DNA from: Campylobacteraceae bacterium
GTDB lineage: Bacteria > Campylobacterota > Campylobacteria > Campylobacterales > Campylobacteraceae
Length of the DNA stretch: 40,743 bases
NCBI GenBank assembly: GCA_031274495.1
Contig: JAISQB010000072.1
Location: 1-40,743, forward strand
Direction of reading: 5' to 3'
Shown here: one piece after another, positions 15,735 to 23,434 of the stretch
Numbering within the stretch: position 1 is the first letter of the stretch
How the letters are laid out: each line of letters opens with the position of its first letter
Notes under the pieces: model-generated
The model's database searches: none
Told to the model about the DNA's origin: nothing
The model's input: only the letters and a program-made list of their open reading frames with translations
Program-made: the position numbers and the translations under genes

Positions 15735-16957
15735 ACCTCTTTGCCGTTTATAAAGACTTTATCGGCGCTCTGTGTTTGCAAAATTATCTGCAACGGAAGC
15801 TGTGAAATGTCTTTTGGCAGCTCTTTTAGTTGGAGCGCGATGATGTCGGCGTTTTTGCCCTCTGTGAGTTCGCCGCTGTTTACGCCTAAAGCTTTCGCTC
15901 CGCAGGTTGTTGCGGCGTTTAAGAGTGTATGAGCTAAGGGCTCAAGCGGCTGGTTTTGGTGCGTCCATAGGGCGGCTCGCATCTCATCCCAGAGGTTTAA
16001 AGTTATGTTTGAGCTAAGTCCGTCTGTGCCGATGGTTAGGGGTGCGCCTTTTTTTAGCGCGTTTTGGATATCCAAAGCGCCTGTGCCCAAAAGGGCGTTT
16101 GAGCGTGGGCAGTGCGCGATGGCGCCCTCTTGTTTTGCGATGAGTTCAAGCTCTTCATCTTTTGCGTGGACGGCGTGGACGAAAAGGGTATTTACACCGT
16201 CAAATTGCGTCAAAAATTCCCGCGCGCTTGTCATAGCTTTGGCGTGCGGATTGAAGCCTTTCATAAATTCTCCCATCTTGCCGCTGTCATCATCAAGCCA
16301 TTGGCGCTCGTACAAAGACTCCATAAAGTGCGCCGCGACTACGACCCCGTCATCTTTTGCCAATTTCAACGCGTGGCGCGCTAAAACGGGGTGCGTTGAG
16401 TAGGGCGAGTGGATAGATATAGCCGGCGTGAAAGTGTCGCTTTTTGCTTTTCTCGCCTCATAATATCTCCCCTTAAAATCACCAAAAAGCGCGTCTATCG
16501 CGGCAGGATTTGAGCCTATGGCTTCGACAAAATATACCACTTTAAGAGGCGTTTTTACGCAGGGCTTAAAATCAAGCCCAAAGCTGCTTATCGCGCCGAT
16601 AGCCGTGACGCCGCTTTTTAGGATATCTTCAAATGTGCTTTCTATCAACTCTTCGCCGCACTCGCTTTGAAGCTCTTCGCGTGAAGCTATAACGCTCTTT
16701 AGCCACTCCATAAAATCCCCGAATTTCAGCGTCGCCGTGTTGGCGGAAAATTCCAAATGTATATGCGAGTTGGTGAGCCCGGGCATCACGACGGAGTTTG
16801 CGCCAAGCCTTATGATATCGGCATTTTTGTATTTTGCCGCCAACGCCGCGCCGTCTCCTATCTCTATAATCTTTTCATCAAACACCACGCCGCCGTTTTG
16901 GATGATTTCAAACTTATCGTTACAGGTGACGACAAAATCGCTTAAAAGTACTCTCAT
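15731..16957 (-). CDS. mqnF: Aminofutalosine deaminase-type amidohydrolase (menaquinone via futalosine)
   Basis: 408 residues, cytosolic metal-dependent hydrolase. It has the amidohydrolase metal motif in LTNSHIHLEF (His65, His67), then HSPYSTHPVLARHA, VVAAHFMES, the HAVHAKDEEL segment, GAIAHCPRSNALLGTGALD and GTDGLSSN. In Campylobacter and Helicobacter the orthologous chlorohydrolase-like protein deaminates 6-amino-6-deoxyfutalosine in menaquinone biosynthesis; I assign this role by resemblance and by its position next to aroQ, as in C. jejuni. A generic chlorohydrolase/guanine deaminase-like enzyme is the alternative. The ATG follows AAAAAGGTTAAAT. It is divergent from aroQ. Confidence 0.75.
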   Translation of the reverse strand: MRVLLSDFVVTCNDKFEIIQNGGVVFDEKIIEIGDGAALAAKYKNADIIRLGANSVVMPGLTNSHIHLEFSANTATLKFGDFMEWLKSVIASREELQSECGEELIESTFEDILKSGVTAIGAISSFGLDFKPCVKTPLKVVYFVEAIGSNPAAIDALFGDFKGRYYEARKAKSDTFTPAISIHSPYSTHPVLARHALKLAKDDGVVVAAHFMESLYERQWLDDDSGKMGEFMKGFNPHAKAMTSAREFLTQFDGVNTLFVHAVHAKDEELELIAKQEGAIAHCPRSNALLGTGALDIQNALKKGAPLTIGTDGLSSNITLNLWDEMRAALWTHQNQPLEPLAHTLLNAATTCGAKALGVNSGELTEGKNADIIALQLKELPKDISQLPLQIILQTQSADKVFINGKEV

Positions 16958-17014
16958 ATTTAACCTTTTTTTAGAAGAGATTGTAGCGTAAATTAAGTTT
17001 ATGCAAAATATTGC

Positions 17015-17020
17015 TACAAT
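17015..17020 (+). promoter_or_regulatory. Minus-10 box (TACAAT) for the aroQ operon
   Basis: TACAAT sits about 30 bases upstream of aroQ in the divergent 93-base gap, followed by CAAGGATTAAATT as ribosome binding site. Confidence 0.45.
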
Positions 17021-17050
17021 ATACGCTTTATTTTACGCAAGGATTAAATT

Positions 17051-17530
17051 ATGAAGGTAATGGTTATACAAGGACCCAATCTCAATATGCTCGGTCACAG
17101 AGAGCAGAATATCTACGGGGCGATGAGTTTGAATGATATTCACTCACAATTAGAGAGCGCGGCGAAACAGAACAAGGTAGAGATCGAATTTTTTCAGTCA
17201 AACTTTGAGGGCGAGATCATCGACAAGTTGCAAGAGTGCATAGGCACAGCCGACGGCGTCATCATCAACCCAGCCGCCTACACGCACACATCCGTAGCCA
17301 TAAGAGACGCCATAAGCGCGATAAACATCCCCGTCGTTGAGGTACACATCAGCAACATTTACCGCCGCGAAGAGTTCCGCCAAAAGAGCCTTACCGCATC
17401 CGCGTGTGCCGGTCAGATAAGCGGATTTGGTCCGTTTGGATACCATTTGGCGTTGATAGCCTTGTTGCAAATTTTTGCCGAGATAGAAGCTATCAACAAA
17501 AGAAAAGCCGCAGCCGCTGAAAAAGCGTAA
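17051..17530 (+). CDS. aroQ: 3-dehydroquinate dehydratase, type II
   Basis: 159 residues, cytosolic dodecameric enzyme of the shikimate pathway. It shows [17 protein letters not shown] (catalytic Tyr at residue 22), [34 protein letters not shown] and [12 protein letters not shown]. The length is normal for type II. It is the first gene of a packed run with the Xaa-Pro peptidase six bases downstream and folK after that, the same order as in Helicobacter pylori. Confidence 0.97.
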   Translation: MKVMVIQGPNLNMLGHREQNIYGAMSLNDIHSQLESAAKQNKVEIEFFQSNFEGEIIDKLQECIGTADGVIINPAAYTHTSVAIRDAISAINIPVVEVHISNIYRREEFRQKSLTASACAGQISGFGPFGYHLALIALLQIFAEIEAINKRKAAAAEKA

Positions 17531-17536
17531 CAAACT

Positions 17537-18553
17537 TTGAAATCCTACATCGTCCAAAATGAAAACGCGCTTTTTCACGAATGCGCCTTTTCGTGCGATA
17601 ACGCTCTGTTTTTAAAGCTAAACGATGAAGCGTTTTTTATAACGGACGCCAGATACACCACAGAGGCAAAAGAGCGCGTGAAAAACGCAACTGTCGTGGA
17701 GGCAAAAGAGCTATTAAAAGCCGCGCGCGCTATCATCAAAAAGCAAGGAATTAAGAGCCTTTTTTACGACCCAAGAACGATGAGCGCGCAGAGTTTTCAG
17801 TTTCTTTCAAAAAGCGTCAAACTACTCCCCGCAAAAAACCTCTCGCTAAAAAAACGCGAAGTAAAGAGCGAAGATGAGGTAAAGCTTTTGCGCCAAGCCG
17901 TAGATGAGGGGGCAAGGGCGTTTGATAGGTTTTGCGAATTTATCAAGAAAGATGGTATCGGCAAAAGCGAAGAGGAGCTATTTTTCAACGCGGAACTTAT
18001 CTTTAAAGATAGGGGGCGTTTGGGGCTTAGCTTTTCGCCGATTGTCGCGATAAATGAGAACGCCGCCAAACCCCACGCGCTGCCTTCAAAGAAGATTTTG
18101 AAAGAGGGCGACTTGCTGCTGTTGGACGCGGGCGTTACATATGAGCGCTACCACTCCGACAGGACGCGCACAGTTGAAATTGGGGCGGATTTTAACTTTG
18201 GGAAGGCGCAAAAGTTCAAAGACAAAACAAGACAAAAAGTCTACGACTCCGTACTTTTAGCGCAAGAAGCGGCGATAAAAAAAGCAAAAGTGGGGGTAAA
18301 GGCGAGCGATATAGACAAAGCCGCACGCGATGTGATAGAAAAGGCGGGATACGGCAAATACTTCATCCACTCCACAGGGCACGGCGTAGGGCTTGATATA
18401 CACGAACTCCCCGTCATCTCATCCAAATCATCCGCTGTGATACAAGAGGGTATGGTCTTTACGATAGAGCCCGGTATCTACTTGCCAAATGAGTTTGGCG
18501 TGCGCATAGAGGATATGGTGGGCGTAATAGATGGTGAGATTGTCGTACTGTGA
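17537..18553 (+). CDS. pepQ: M24 family metallopeptidase (Xaa-Pro aminopeptidase/dipeptidase)
   Basis: 338 residues. It cleaves peptide bonds next to proline using two metal ions. The C-terminal pita-bread domain is intact: LLLDAGVTYERYHSDRTRT (two Asp ligands), HSTGHGVGLDIHELP (His ligand), and EGMVFTIEPGIYLPNEFGVR followed by IED (Glu ligands). The N-terminal creatinase-like domain is short. The start is TTG at 17537, six bases after the aroQ stop, giving MKSYIVQNENALFHECAFSC. No better start exists upstream of the conserved DNALFLK segment. It overlaps folK by four bases (GTGA). Confidence 0.88.
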   Translation: MKSYIVQNENALFHECAFSCDNALFLKLNDEAFFITDARYTTEAKERVKNATVVEAKELLKAARAIIKKQGIKSLFYDPRTMSAQSFQFLSKSVKLLPAKNLSLKKREVKSEDEVKLLRQAVDEGARAFDRFCEFIKKDGIGKSEEELFFNAELIFKDRGRLGLSFSPIVAINENAAKPHALPSKKILKEGDLLLLDAGVTYERYHSDRTRTVEIGADFNFGKAQKFKDKTRQKVYDSVLLAQEAAIKKAKVGVKASDIDKAARDVIEKAGYGKYFIHSTGHGVGLDIHELPVISSKSSAVIQEGMVFTIEPGIYLPNEFGVRIEDMVGVIDGEIVVL

Positions 18554-19032
18554 GCGGTCTTGTCTGGCATAGAGCGAGATTTTTCCCTATCTTAAAGCCT
18601 AAAAAAGAGGAGTTCAAACACACCGCCCTTATCGGTATCGGCGGCAATGTCGGCAATGTAAAAAAGCGCTTCACGAGGCTTTTTCGCTTTTTGTTGGACT
18701 CACGCCTTGTATATATATACGAAACTTCACCCATCCTGCAAAATCCGCCGTTTGGATACGACGCTCAAGATGATTTTTATAACGCCCTCATAGCGGTGCA
18801 AACTTCACTAAGCGCGCAAAGACTGCTTAGATTTTTACTCCACACGGAAAAAGTTTTCGGGCGAAAGAGGAGCTTCAAAAACGCGCCGAGAACGCTTGAT
18901 TTGGACATTATCTTTTTTGATACAGCAAAATTTGAGCAAAAAGATATTATCATTCCACACCCAAAATGGCAAGAAAGATTATCGGTTTTATTGCCTTTAT
19001 CTAAGTTAAAGAAGAGAGAATGGAAATTTTAG
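18550..19032 (+). CDS. folK: 6-hydroxymethyl-7,8-dihydropterin pyrophosphokinase
   Basis: 160 residues. It transfers pyrophosphate from ATP to hydroxymethyl-dihydropterin in folate synthesis. Marks: TALIGIGGNVGNVKKRF, YETSPILQNPPFGYDAQDDF, and FGRKRSFKNAPRTLDLDIIF followed by HPKWQERLSVLLPL. The N-terminal 25 residues ahead of LIGIGGN resemble the extension of the Campylobacter/Helicobacter enzyme. GTG at 18550 overlaps the preceding stop. In Helicobacter and Campylobacter folK is adjacent to flhF; here the next gene is a LOG family gene that overlaps it by 13 bases. Confidence 0.92.
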   Translation: MSGLVWHRARFFPILKPKKEEFKHTALIGIGGNVGNVKKRFTRLFRFLLDSRLVYIYETSPILQNPPFGYDAQDDFYNALIAVQTSLSAQRLLRFLLHTEKVFGRKRSFKNAPRTLDLDIIFFDTAKFEQKDIIIPHPKWQERLSVLLPLSKLKKREWKF

Positions 19033-19763
19033 AATACAGCGATGATATTAAAAGAACTGATGAGCAATTGGCGCAAAGCCTTAAAGATGACTGTGATAAG
19101 GGGGCCGCGCTTCTAAAAGATATCGGCGCGGCGGTGGCGATATTTGGCAGTTCGCGGCTTACGAGCAGCAGCGTCCACTACGAAAAAGCCGTTCATATGG
19201 CTAAGATATTGGCGGATGAGGGTTTTCATATAACTTCGGGCGGTTCGTACGGTATTATGGAGGCGGCAAACAGAGGGGCGTTTCAAAGCAAAAAGGGCGA
19301 GAGTCTGGGGTTTAATCTTGTTTTGCCTTTCGAGCAGGATACAAACCCATTCACCACAAGAGCCGTAACGCTTGAAAATTTTGCCGTGCGCAAAGGTATG
19401 CTTGTGAAAAACGCCGTCGCCTGTGTGGCGTTCGCGGGGGGATTTGGTACGCTGGATGAGATATTTGATACGAGTGTGAATATATTGTGTAGGAAGATGC
19501 TGCCTTTGAGGATATATCTTTACGGCAGTGATTTTTGGACGCCGTTGGTTGATTTTATGAAGACAAAACTTGTGGAGCAAGGGACCATAGAGCCCGAAGA
19601 TTTGGACATCTGGCGCGTGAGCGACGATGTGGAGTGGATAAAAGAGGATATAAAAGAGTATACGAAGATATATCTTGGATTGATGCGTAAATTTGGTCTT
19701 GAGGGGAGCAAAAGGTACGCGCTTATACAAAAACAGTTAGAAAATTTCAAAAAGGAGAGATGA
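19020..19763 (+). CDS. LOG family protein (cytokinin riboside phosphoribohydrolase-like)
   Basis: 247 residues, cytosolic Rossmann fold, often mislabelled lysine decarboxylase. The two family motifs are present but each is altered. SGGSYGIMEAANRGA replaces the usual GGGPGIMEAANRGA, and FAGGFGTLDEIFD replaces PGGxGTxxE. LOG enzymes release the base from a nucleoside 5'-monophosphate; the precise substrate in bacteria like this is unknown. ATG lies within the end of folK (13-base overlap), and mnmA begins two bases after its stop, so it is in the middle of an operon. Confidence 0.85.
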   Translation: MEILEYSDDIKRTDEQLAQSLKDDCDKGAALLKDIGAAVAIFGSSRLTSSSVHYEKAVHMAKILADEGFHITSGGSYGIMEAANRGAFQSKKGESLGFNLVLPFEQDTNPFTTRAVTLENFAVRKGMLVKNAVACVAFAGGFGTLDEIFDTSVNILCRKMLPLRIYLYGSDFWTPLVDFMKTKLVEQGTIEPEDLDIWRVSDDVEWIKEDIKEYTKIYLGLMRKFGLEGSKRYALIQKQLENFKKER

Positions 19764-19764
19764 G

Positions 19765-20787
19765 ATGGCGAGGATTTTGGCTGCTATGAGCGGGGGCGTG
19801 GACTCAACCACGACCGCATATACGCTCAAAAAAGAGGGACACGATGTGGAGGGGTGCTATCTGCGCTTGCACAAAGACGAGAAAAAGCACCAAAAAAATA
19901 TAGCGATGGTAAAAAGAGCCGCTGAATTTTTAGGGATAAAATACCACGTTTTGGATTTGAGCGATGAGTTTAAAGAGATAGTTTACGACCCGTTTGTGGA
20001 GGCGTACAAAGAGGGTATCACGCCAAATCCGTGTGTGCTTTGCAACCGTTTTGTGAAGTTCGGCGCGCTACTTAATTTCGCCAAGAAACTGGGCTGTGAG
20101 CGGCTCGCTACGGGGCATTATGTGCAAATCCGCGATGGGCTTATACACGAAGCGGCGGATAAGAGCAAAGACCAGAGCTATTTTTTGGCGCAGGTGGAGC
20201 CCGAGGCGCTTCAATATTTGACATTTCCGCTTGGTGAAAAATACAAAAAAGACATCAAAGCTTTCGCGCTTAGTATCCCCGAACTTGAGGACTTTTCCAC
20301 GCAAAAAGAGAGCAGCGAGATATGTTTTGTGCAAAATACTTATATCGAGGTTTTACAGGAGCATATGAGCGTGACAAGGGAGGGCGAAGTGCTCAACACA
20401 AAGGGCGAAGTCATCGGCACCCATCAGGGCTATATGCACTACACGATAGGCAAACGCCGCGGCTTTGAGATAAAAGGGGCGCACGACCCGCACTATGTCA
20501 TATCGATAAACCCCGCCCTAAACCAGATAACCGTAGGCAGTAAAGAGGAGTTAGACAAAAAGGAGTTTAGCGTTGGGTCTTTAAATATGTTTACAAACGA
20601 GCGCGAATTTGAAGCGGGCGTAAAGATACGCTACAGAAGCCCCAAACTCCCCTGCAAAGTCATAGTAAACGAAGACGCCAAAAGCGCCAGAGTCATAATG
20701 GAAGATAGCGCTTCAGCTATAGCCGCGGGACAGTTAGCGGTCTTTTATCGCGGTGAATTTGTCGTAGGAAGCGGCATCATCGCTTAA
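19765..20787 (+). CDS. mnmA: tRNA-specific 2-thiouridylase MnmA
   Basis: 340 residues. It adds sulfur at position 2 of the wobble uridine in tRNA Lys, Glu and Gln. The ATP-pyrophosphatase loop SGGVDS is at residues 9-14, the first catalytic Cys is in TPNPCVLCNRFVKF and the second in SSEICFVQ (most relatives have STGICF). HYTIGKRRGFEI and DPHYVI mark the central domain, and a C-terminal beta-barrel follows. AAAAAGGAGAG precedes the ATG. It is the last gene of the aroQ run. The Campylobacterota form is slightly shorter than that of E. coli. Confidence 0.95.
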   Translation: MARILAAMSGGVDSTTTAYTLKKEGHDVEGCYLRLHKDEKKHQKNIAMVKRAAEFLGIKYHVLDLSDEFKEIVYDPFVEAYKEGITPNPCVLCNRFVKFGALLNFAKKLGCERLATGHYVQIRDGLIHEAADKSKDQSYFLAQVEPEALQYLTFPLGEKYKKDIKAFALSIPELEDFSTQKESSEICFVQNTYIEVLQEHMSVTREGEVLNTKGEVIGTHQGYMHYTIGKRRGFEIKGAHDPHYVISINPALNQITVGSKEELDKKEFSVGSLNMFTNEREFEAGVKIRYRSPKLPCKVIVNEDAKSARVIMEDSASAIAAGQLAVFYRGEFVVGSGIIA

Positions 20788-20797
20788 TTTCTCCAAA

Positions 20798-20845
20798 AGC
20801 CCTTTTTTGCAAAGCGCGCTACTTTCGGGCTTGGCAAAAAGGGCT
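20798..20845. terminator. Hairpin after mnmA
   Basis: AGCCCTTTTTTGC (20798-20810) can pair with GCAAAAAGGGCT (20834-20845) around a 23-base loop containing a second small stem. There is no T-run after it on the plus strand, so its role as terminator is only plausible. The remaining bases to 21039 hold a possible minus-10 TATACT at 20927-20932 and the AAGGAGTAGTAAGG ribosome binding region of the dehydrogenase. Confidence 0.45.
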
Positions 20846-21039
20846 CAAAAAAACGGTAAAAATTATTTGCCCAAATTAATATATCCATTTTAAAATTTCT
20901 TTATACTACTTTATGTTATGAAATAGTATACTCACAGTTAAGTTGTAAATGTGCGCGTAAAGATGCGGTTTGAGATATGTTACCTCCCGCGCTGTTGTGC
21001 CGTTTGCGGCTATCATTTCACTTGTAAGGAGTAGTAAGG

Positions 21040-22095
21040 ATGAAGGGATTTGCAATGCTTGGTCTTAACAAGGTCGGCTGGGTAGAAAAAGAACGACCTG
21101 TTGCGGGACCTCTGGACGCTATCGTACGCCCGCTCGCCATTTCGCCGTGTACATCGGATATTCACACGGTTTGGGAGGGGGCAATAGGCGACCGCCACAA
21201 TCTTATACTCGGTCACGAGGGTGTCGGAGAGGTCGTCGAAGTCGGCTCTTTAGTAAAGGATTTTAAGCCCGGAGATAAGGTCATTATCCCCGCTATTACG
21301 CCTGACTGGCAAGCGGTAGCTTCACAGCGCGGTTTTTCGCAGCACTCCGGCGGTATGCTCAACGGCTGGAAATTTTCCAACAGCAAAGACGGCTTGATGG
21401 CAGAGTTTTTTCACGTAAACGAAGCCGACGGCAATATGGCGCTTTTGCCCCCTGAAATCAGTATTGAGGAAGCCACTATGTTATCGGATATGGTACCGAC
21501 GGGCTTTCACGGCGCGAACAACGCCGAAGTAGAATACGGCGATACGGTCGCTGTTATAGGTATAGGACCTGTGGGACTTATGGCGGTAGCGGGCTCAAAC
21601 TTGCGCGGCGCGGCGCGTATTTTGGCAGTCGGCTCGCGTCCTAAATGTATCGAAGTCGCCAAAAAATACGGCGCAACCGATATAGTCAACTACAAAAACG
21701 GCGACATCGTCGAGCAGATCAAAGACTTAGTCGGCGGCGAAGGCGTCGATAAAGTCATCATCGCAGGCGGCAATGTGGACACATTTGAACAAGCCGTACA
21801 GATAATCCGCCCTGCCGGTATCATCTCCAACATCAACTACCTCGGAAGCGGCGACTATATCAGGATACCTCGCGTAGGCTGGGGACTTGGTATGGGTCAC
21901 ATCAGAGTCACAGGCGGACTTATGCCCGGCGGCAGAAAAAATATGGAGTACCTCGCCCGCTTGATACAACACGGCAAACTCGATGTCAGCCACCTCTTGA
22001 CACACCGATTTAAAGGGCTTGAGTCCATAGAAAAAGCTCTGCTGCTTATGAAAGACAAACCAAGCGACCTCATAAAACCGGTCGTTACGCTCTAA
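21040..22095 (+). CDS. NADP-dependent secondary alcohol (isopropanol) dehydrogenase
   Basis: 351 residues, zinc-dependent medium-chain dehydrogenase. The sequence runs closely parallel to the Thermoanaerobacter brockii/Clostridium beijerinckii enzymes that interconvert ketones and secondary alcohols. Shared marks include MKGFAMLGLNKVGWVEKERP, the APCTSDIHTV-type segment (Cys37) and LGHEGVGEVVEVGS (His59). QHSGGMLNGWKFSNSKDG, VAVIGIGPVGLMAVAG and AVGSRPKC also match; the latter Gly-Ser-Arg is the NADP-specificity loop of that subfamily. Only the catalytic zinc site is expected; the four-Cys structural zinc lobe is absent. The gene stands alone with its own leader and a strong terminator. The physiological substrate is inferred from the family. 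Confidence 0.9.
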   Translation: MKGFAMLGLNKVGWVEKERPVAGPLDAIVRPLAISPCTSDIHTVWEGAIGDRHNLILGHEGVGEVVEVGSLVKDFKPGDKVIIPAITPDWQAVASQRGFSQHSGGMLNGWKFSNSKDGLMAEFFHVNEADGNMALLPPEISIEEATMLSDMVPTGFHGANNAEVEYGDTVAVIGIGPVGLMAVAGSNLRGAARILAVGSRPKCIEVAKKYGATDIVNYKNGDIVEQIKDLVGGEGVDKVIIAGGNVDTFEQAVQIIRPAGIISNINYLGSGDYIRIPRVGWGLGMGHIRVTGGLMPGGRKNMEYLARLIQHGKLDVSHLLTHRFKGLESIEKALLLMKDKPSDLIKPVVTL

Positions 22096-22123
22096 AAAAG
22101 CAAACACCCCCTTTAAATTTTCC

Positions 22124-22159
22124 CGCCCCGTTTAAAACGCGGGGCGTTTTTGTTTTTTT
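22124..22159 (+). terminator. Rho-independent terminator after the alcohol dehydrogenase
   Basis: CGCCCCG (22124-22130) and CGGGGCG (22140-22146) form a stem, followed by TTTTTGTTTTTTT. Confidence 0.85.
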
Positions 22160-22310
22160 ATCCGCCGCTATATTTAATTTTCACAAATAACGACTCACAA
22201 TCAGCACGACATTTGAACAAGGAGGGATTTAGATATTTTCACAAGGTAAAAGTTGGAGTTTTGCAAATATGCTTATTGTTGAATCTATCTTTAGATATGG
22301 TGGCGAAGAG
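22158..22310 (-). pseudogene. Out-of-frame C-terminal remnant of the exported protein at 22291-23130
   Basis: Reading the minus strand one frame over from about position 22310 gives LFATISKDRFNNKHICKTPT, then a TGA at 22239-22241, then KYLNPSLFKCRADCESLFVK followed by IKYSGG and a stop at 22158-22160. The first part resembles the LLATTxTDxxGxF strand of transthyretin/peptidase-associated beta domains. The preceding in-frame sequence LHGAWITILDSAD would be its natural N-terminal neighbour. The likely reading is a frameshift plus a stop in the last domain. The evidence is a short resemblance, so decay is probable but not certain. Confidence 0.4.
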
Positions 22311-23130
22311 CGTTGTCGGCACTATCCAAGATAGTTATCCACGCTCCGTGTAACGGCAAGAATTCTGTATGGCTACTGCTATTAGCCCATTTGACCTCAA
22401 GGGAGACAGTCTCTCCCTTTTGGGGTTTGTTAAACAACATAGGCTGGATTAGTCTTGAAGTCGGTGATGGTTTGATGGGGTAGCGTTTGCTAAACTCTAT
22501 CAATAGTCTATTTGTTTCATCTCTTCGAAGTTGGTTTAACTTCTCTTGCTCCTCCTCTGAAAATGCCTGACTTTTTAAAATACCGTTATAGACCTTTTGT
22601 TGTTTGTCAAAAAGTTTGACAAATTCTTTATTGTTTTTTTGGAGGTTAGGGTAAGCTCTGTTTTTTATAGCCATTTCGCTATTTCCACCAAAAAACACCT
22701 CCCCATCAAACGCGAAAATACCAAAGCTTATCGGATAATCAAAAGAGTCTATCTTGAAAGCATTTTCTTTATCGCACATCTCTATATGAAGAGTGCCTTT
22801 GAAGTCAAACATTCCATCTCCCGTAACGGTTACGGGTACATATACCGTATATGGAGCTTTTTTACTTACATCAACAACAGCCTCTTTGATGATTACGGAG
22901 TTTGGACTAACCCCCTCTCGCAAAGGCAGGGTTGTGTTAAGCTCAAATGTTATTTTGGCTGATTTTAGTTTAAAGCGCATAATGTCAATTTGCACAGGTA
23001 CTAATGCCGTCTCGCCTATCTTGACAGGTTCAGCGTCCTTGACATACGCTATGATAGGTTTATAAGTAGAAGCTAATACCCCACTCACCGTAAACGACAC
23101 CAAAAAGATGGCTGTTAGTATATGTTTCAT
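22291..23130 (-). CDS. Exported hypothetical protein, probably C-terminally truncated
   Basis: 279 residues from ATG 23130, which is preceded by AAAGGGGCAATT. A longer frame begins 20 codons upstream without a ribosome binding site. The signal peptide is MKHILTAIFLVSFTVSGVLA. The mature protein is beta-rich (65-165), then a charged helical segment (KLFDKQQKVYNGILKSQAF, then EEEQEKLNQLRRDETNRL). It ends as a new beta domain starts (VSLEVKWANSSSHTEFLPLH, then GAWITILD). The stop comes seven residues after that point, mid-domain, and the missing part appears out of frame downstream. No family is recognised for the main body. It converges on the alcohol dehydrogenase. Confidence 0.6.
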   Translation of the reverse strand: MKHILTAIFLVSFTVSGVLASTYKPIIAYVKDAEPVKIGETALVPVQIDIMRFKLKSAKITFELNTTLPLREGVSPNSVIIKEAVVDVSKKAPYTVYVPVTVTGDGMFDFKGTLHIEMCDKENAFKIDSFDYPISFGIFAFDGEVFFGGNSEMAIKNRAYPNLQKNNKEFVKLFDKQQKVYNGILKSQAFSEEEQEKLNQLRRDETNRLLIEFSKRYPIKPSPTSRLIQPMLFNKPQKGETVSLEVKWANSSSHTEFLPLHGAWITILDSADNALRHHI

Positions 23131-23434
23131 AATTGCCCCTTTAAAAGCTTGCGTGCCCAAAACTTTTAAACTTTTTACTTCACATCCCAACCCAATAAGT
23201 AGCTTTTTAATTAAAAATATATAATGAGGGTATCTTCATTTTTTGAATAATATATCAAAAAACCGCGAATATTATCAATCACATTTATAAATGCCTTGCG
23301 GTGAAAGCGAGAATGAAGGCTTGGAGCAAGATGCGTCGTATGAAGCATTAAAGAATGGGCTATTTTTAATTTATTTTATGCAAGAGCCGCGTAAGTAACA
23401 CAAACTTATCGCGGCTATTGCCATCGTGGGGGGG
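23131..23434. other. Intergenic stretch without identified gene
   Basis: 304 bases between the exported protein start and the kinase stop. The left part is the upstream region of the minus-strand exported-protein gene. The rest is AT-rich with no frame, RNA or strong hairpin that I can support. A plus-strand TATAAT near 23219 leads to no gene. Confidence 0.5.

Noticed and set aside
23131-23190. Longer start for the exported protein
   Set aside because: The extra 20 residues have no ribosome binding site and would bury the signal peptide; ATG 23130 has AAAGGGG.
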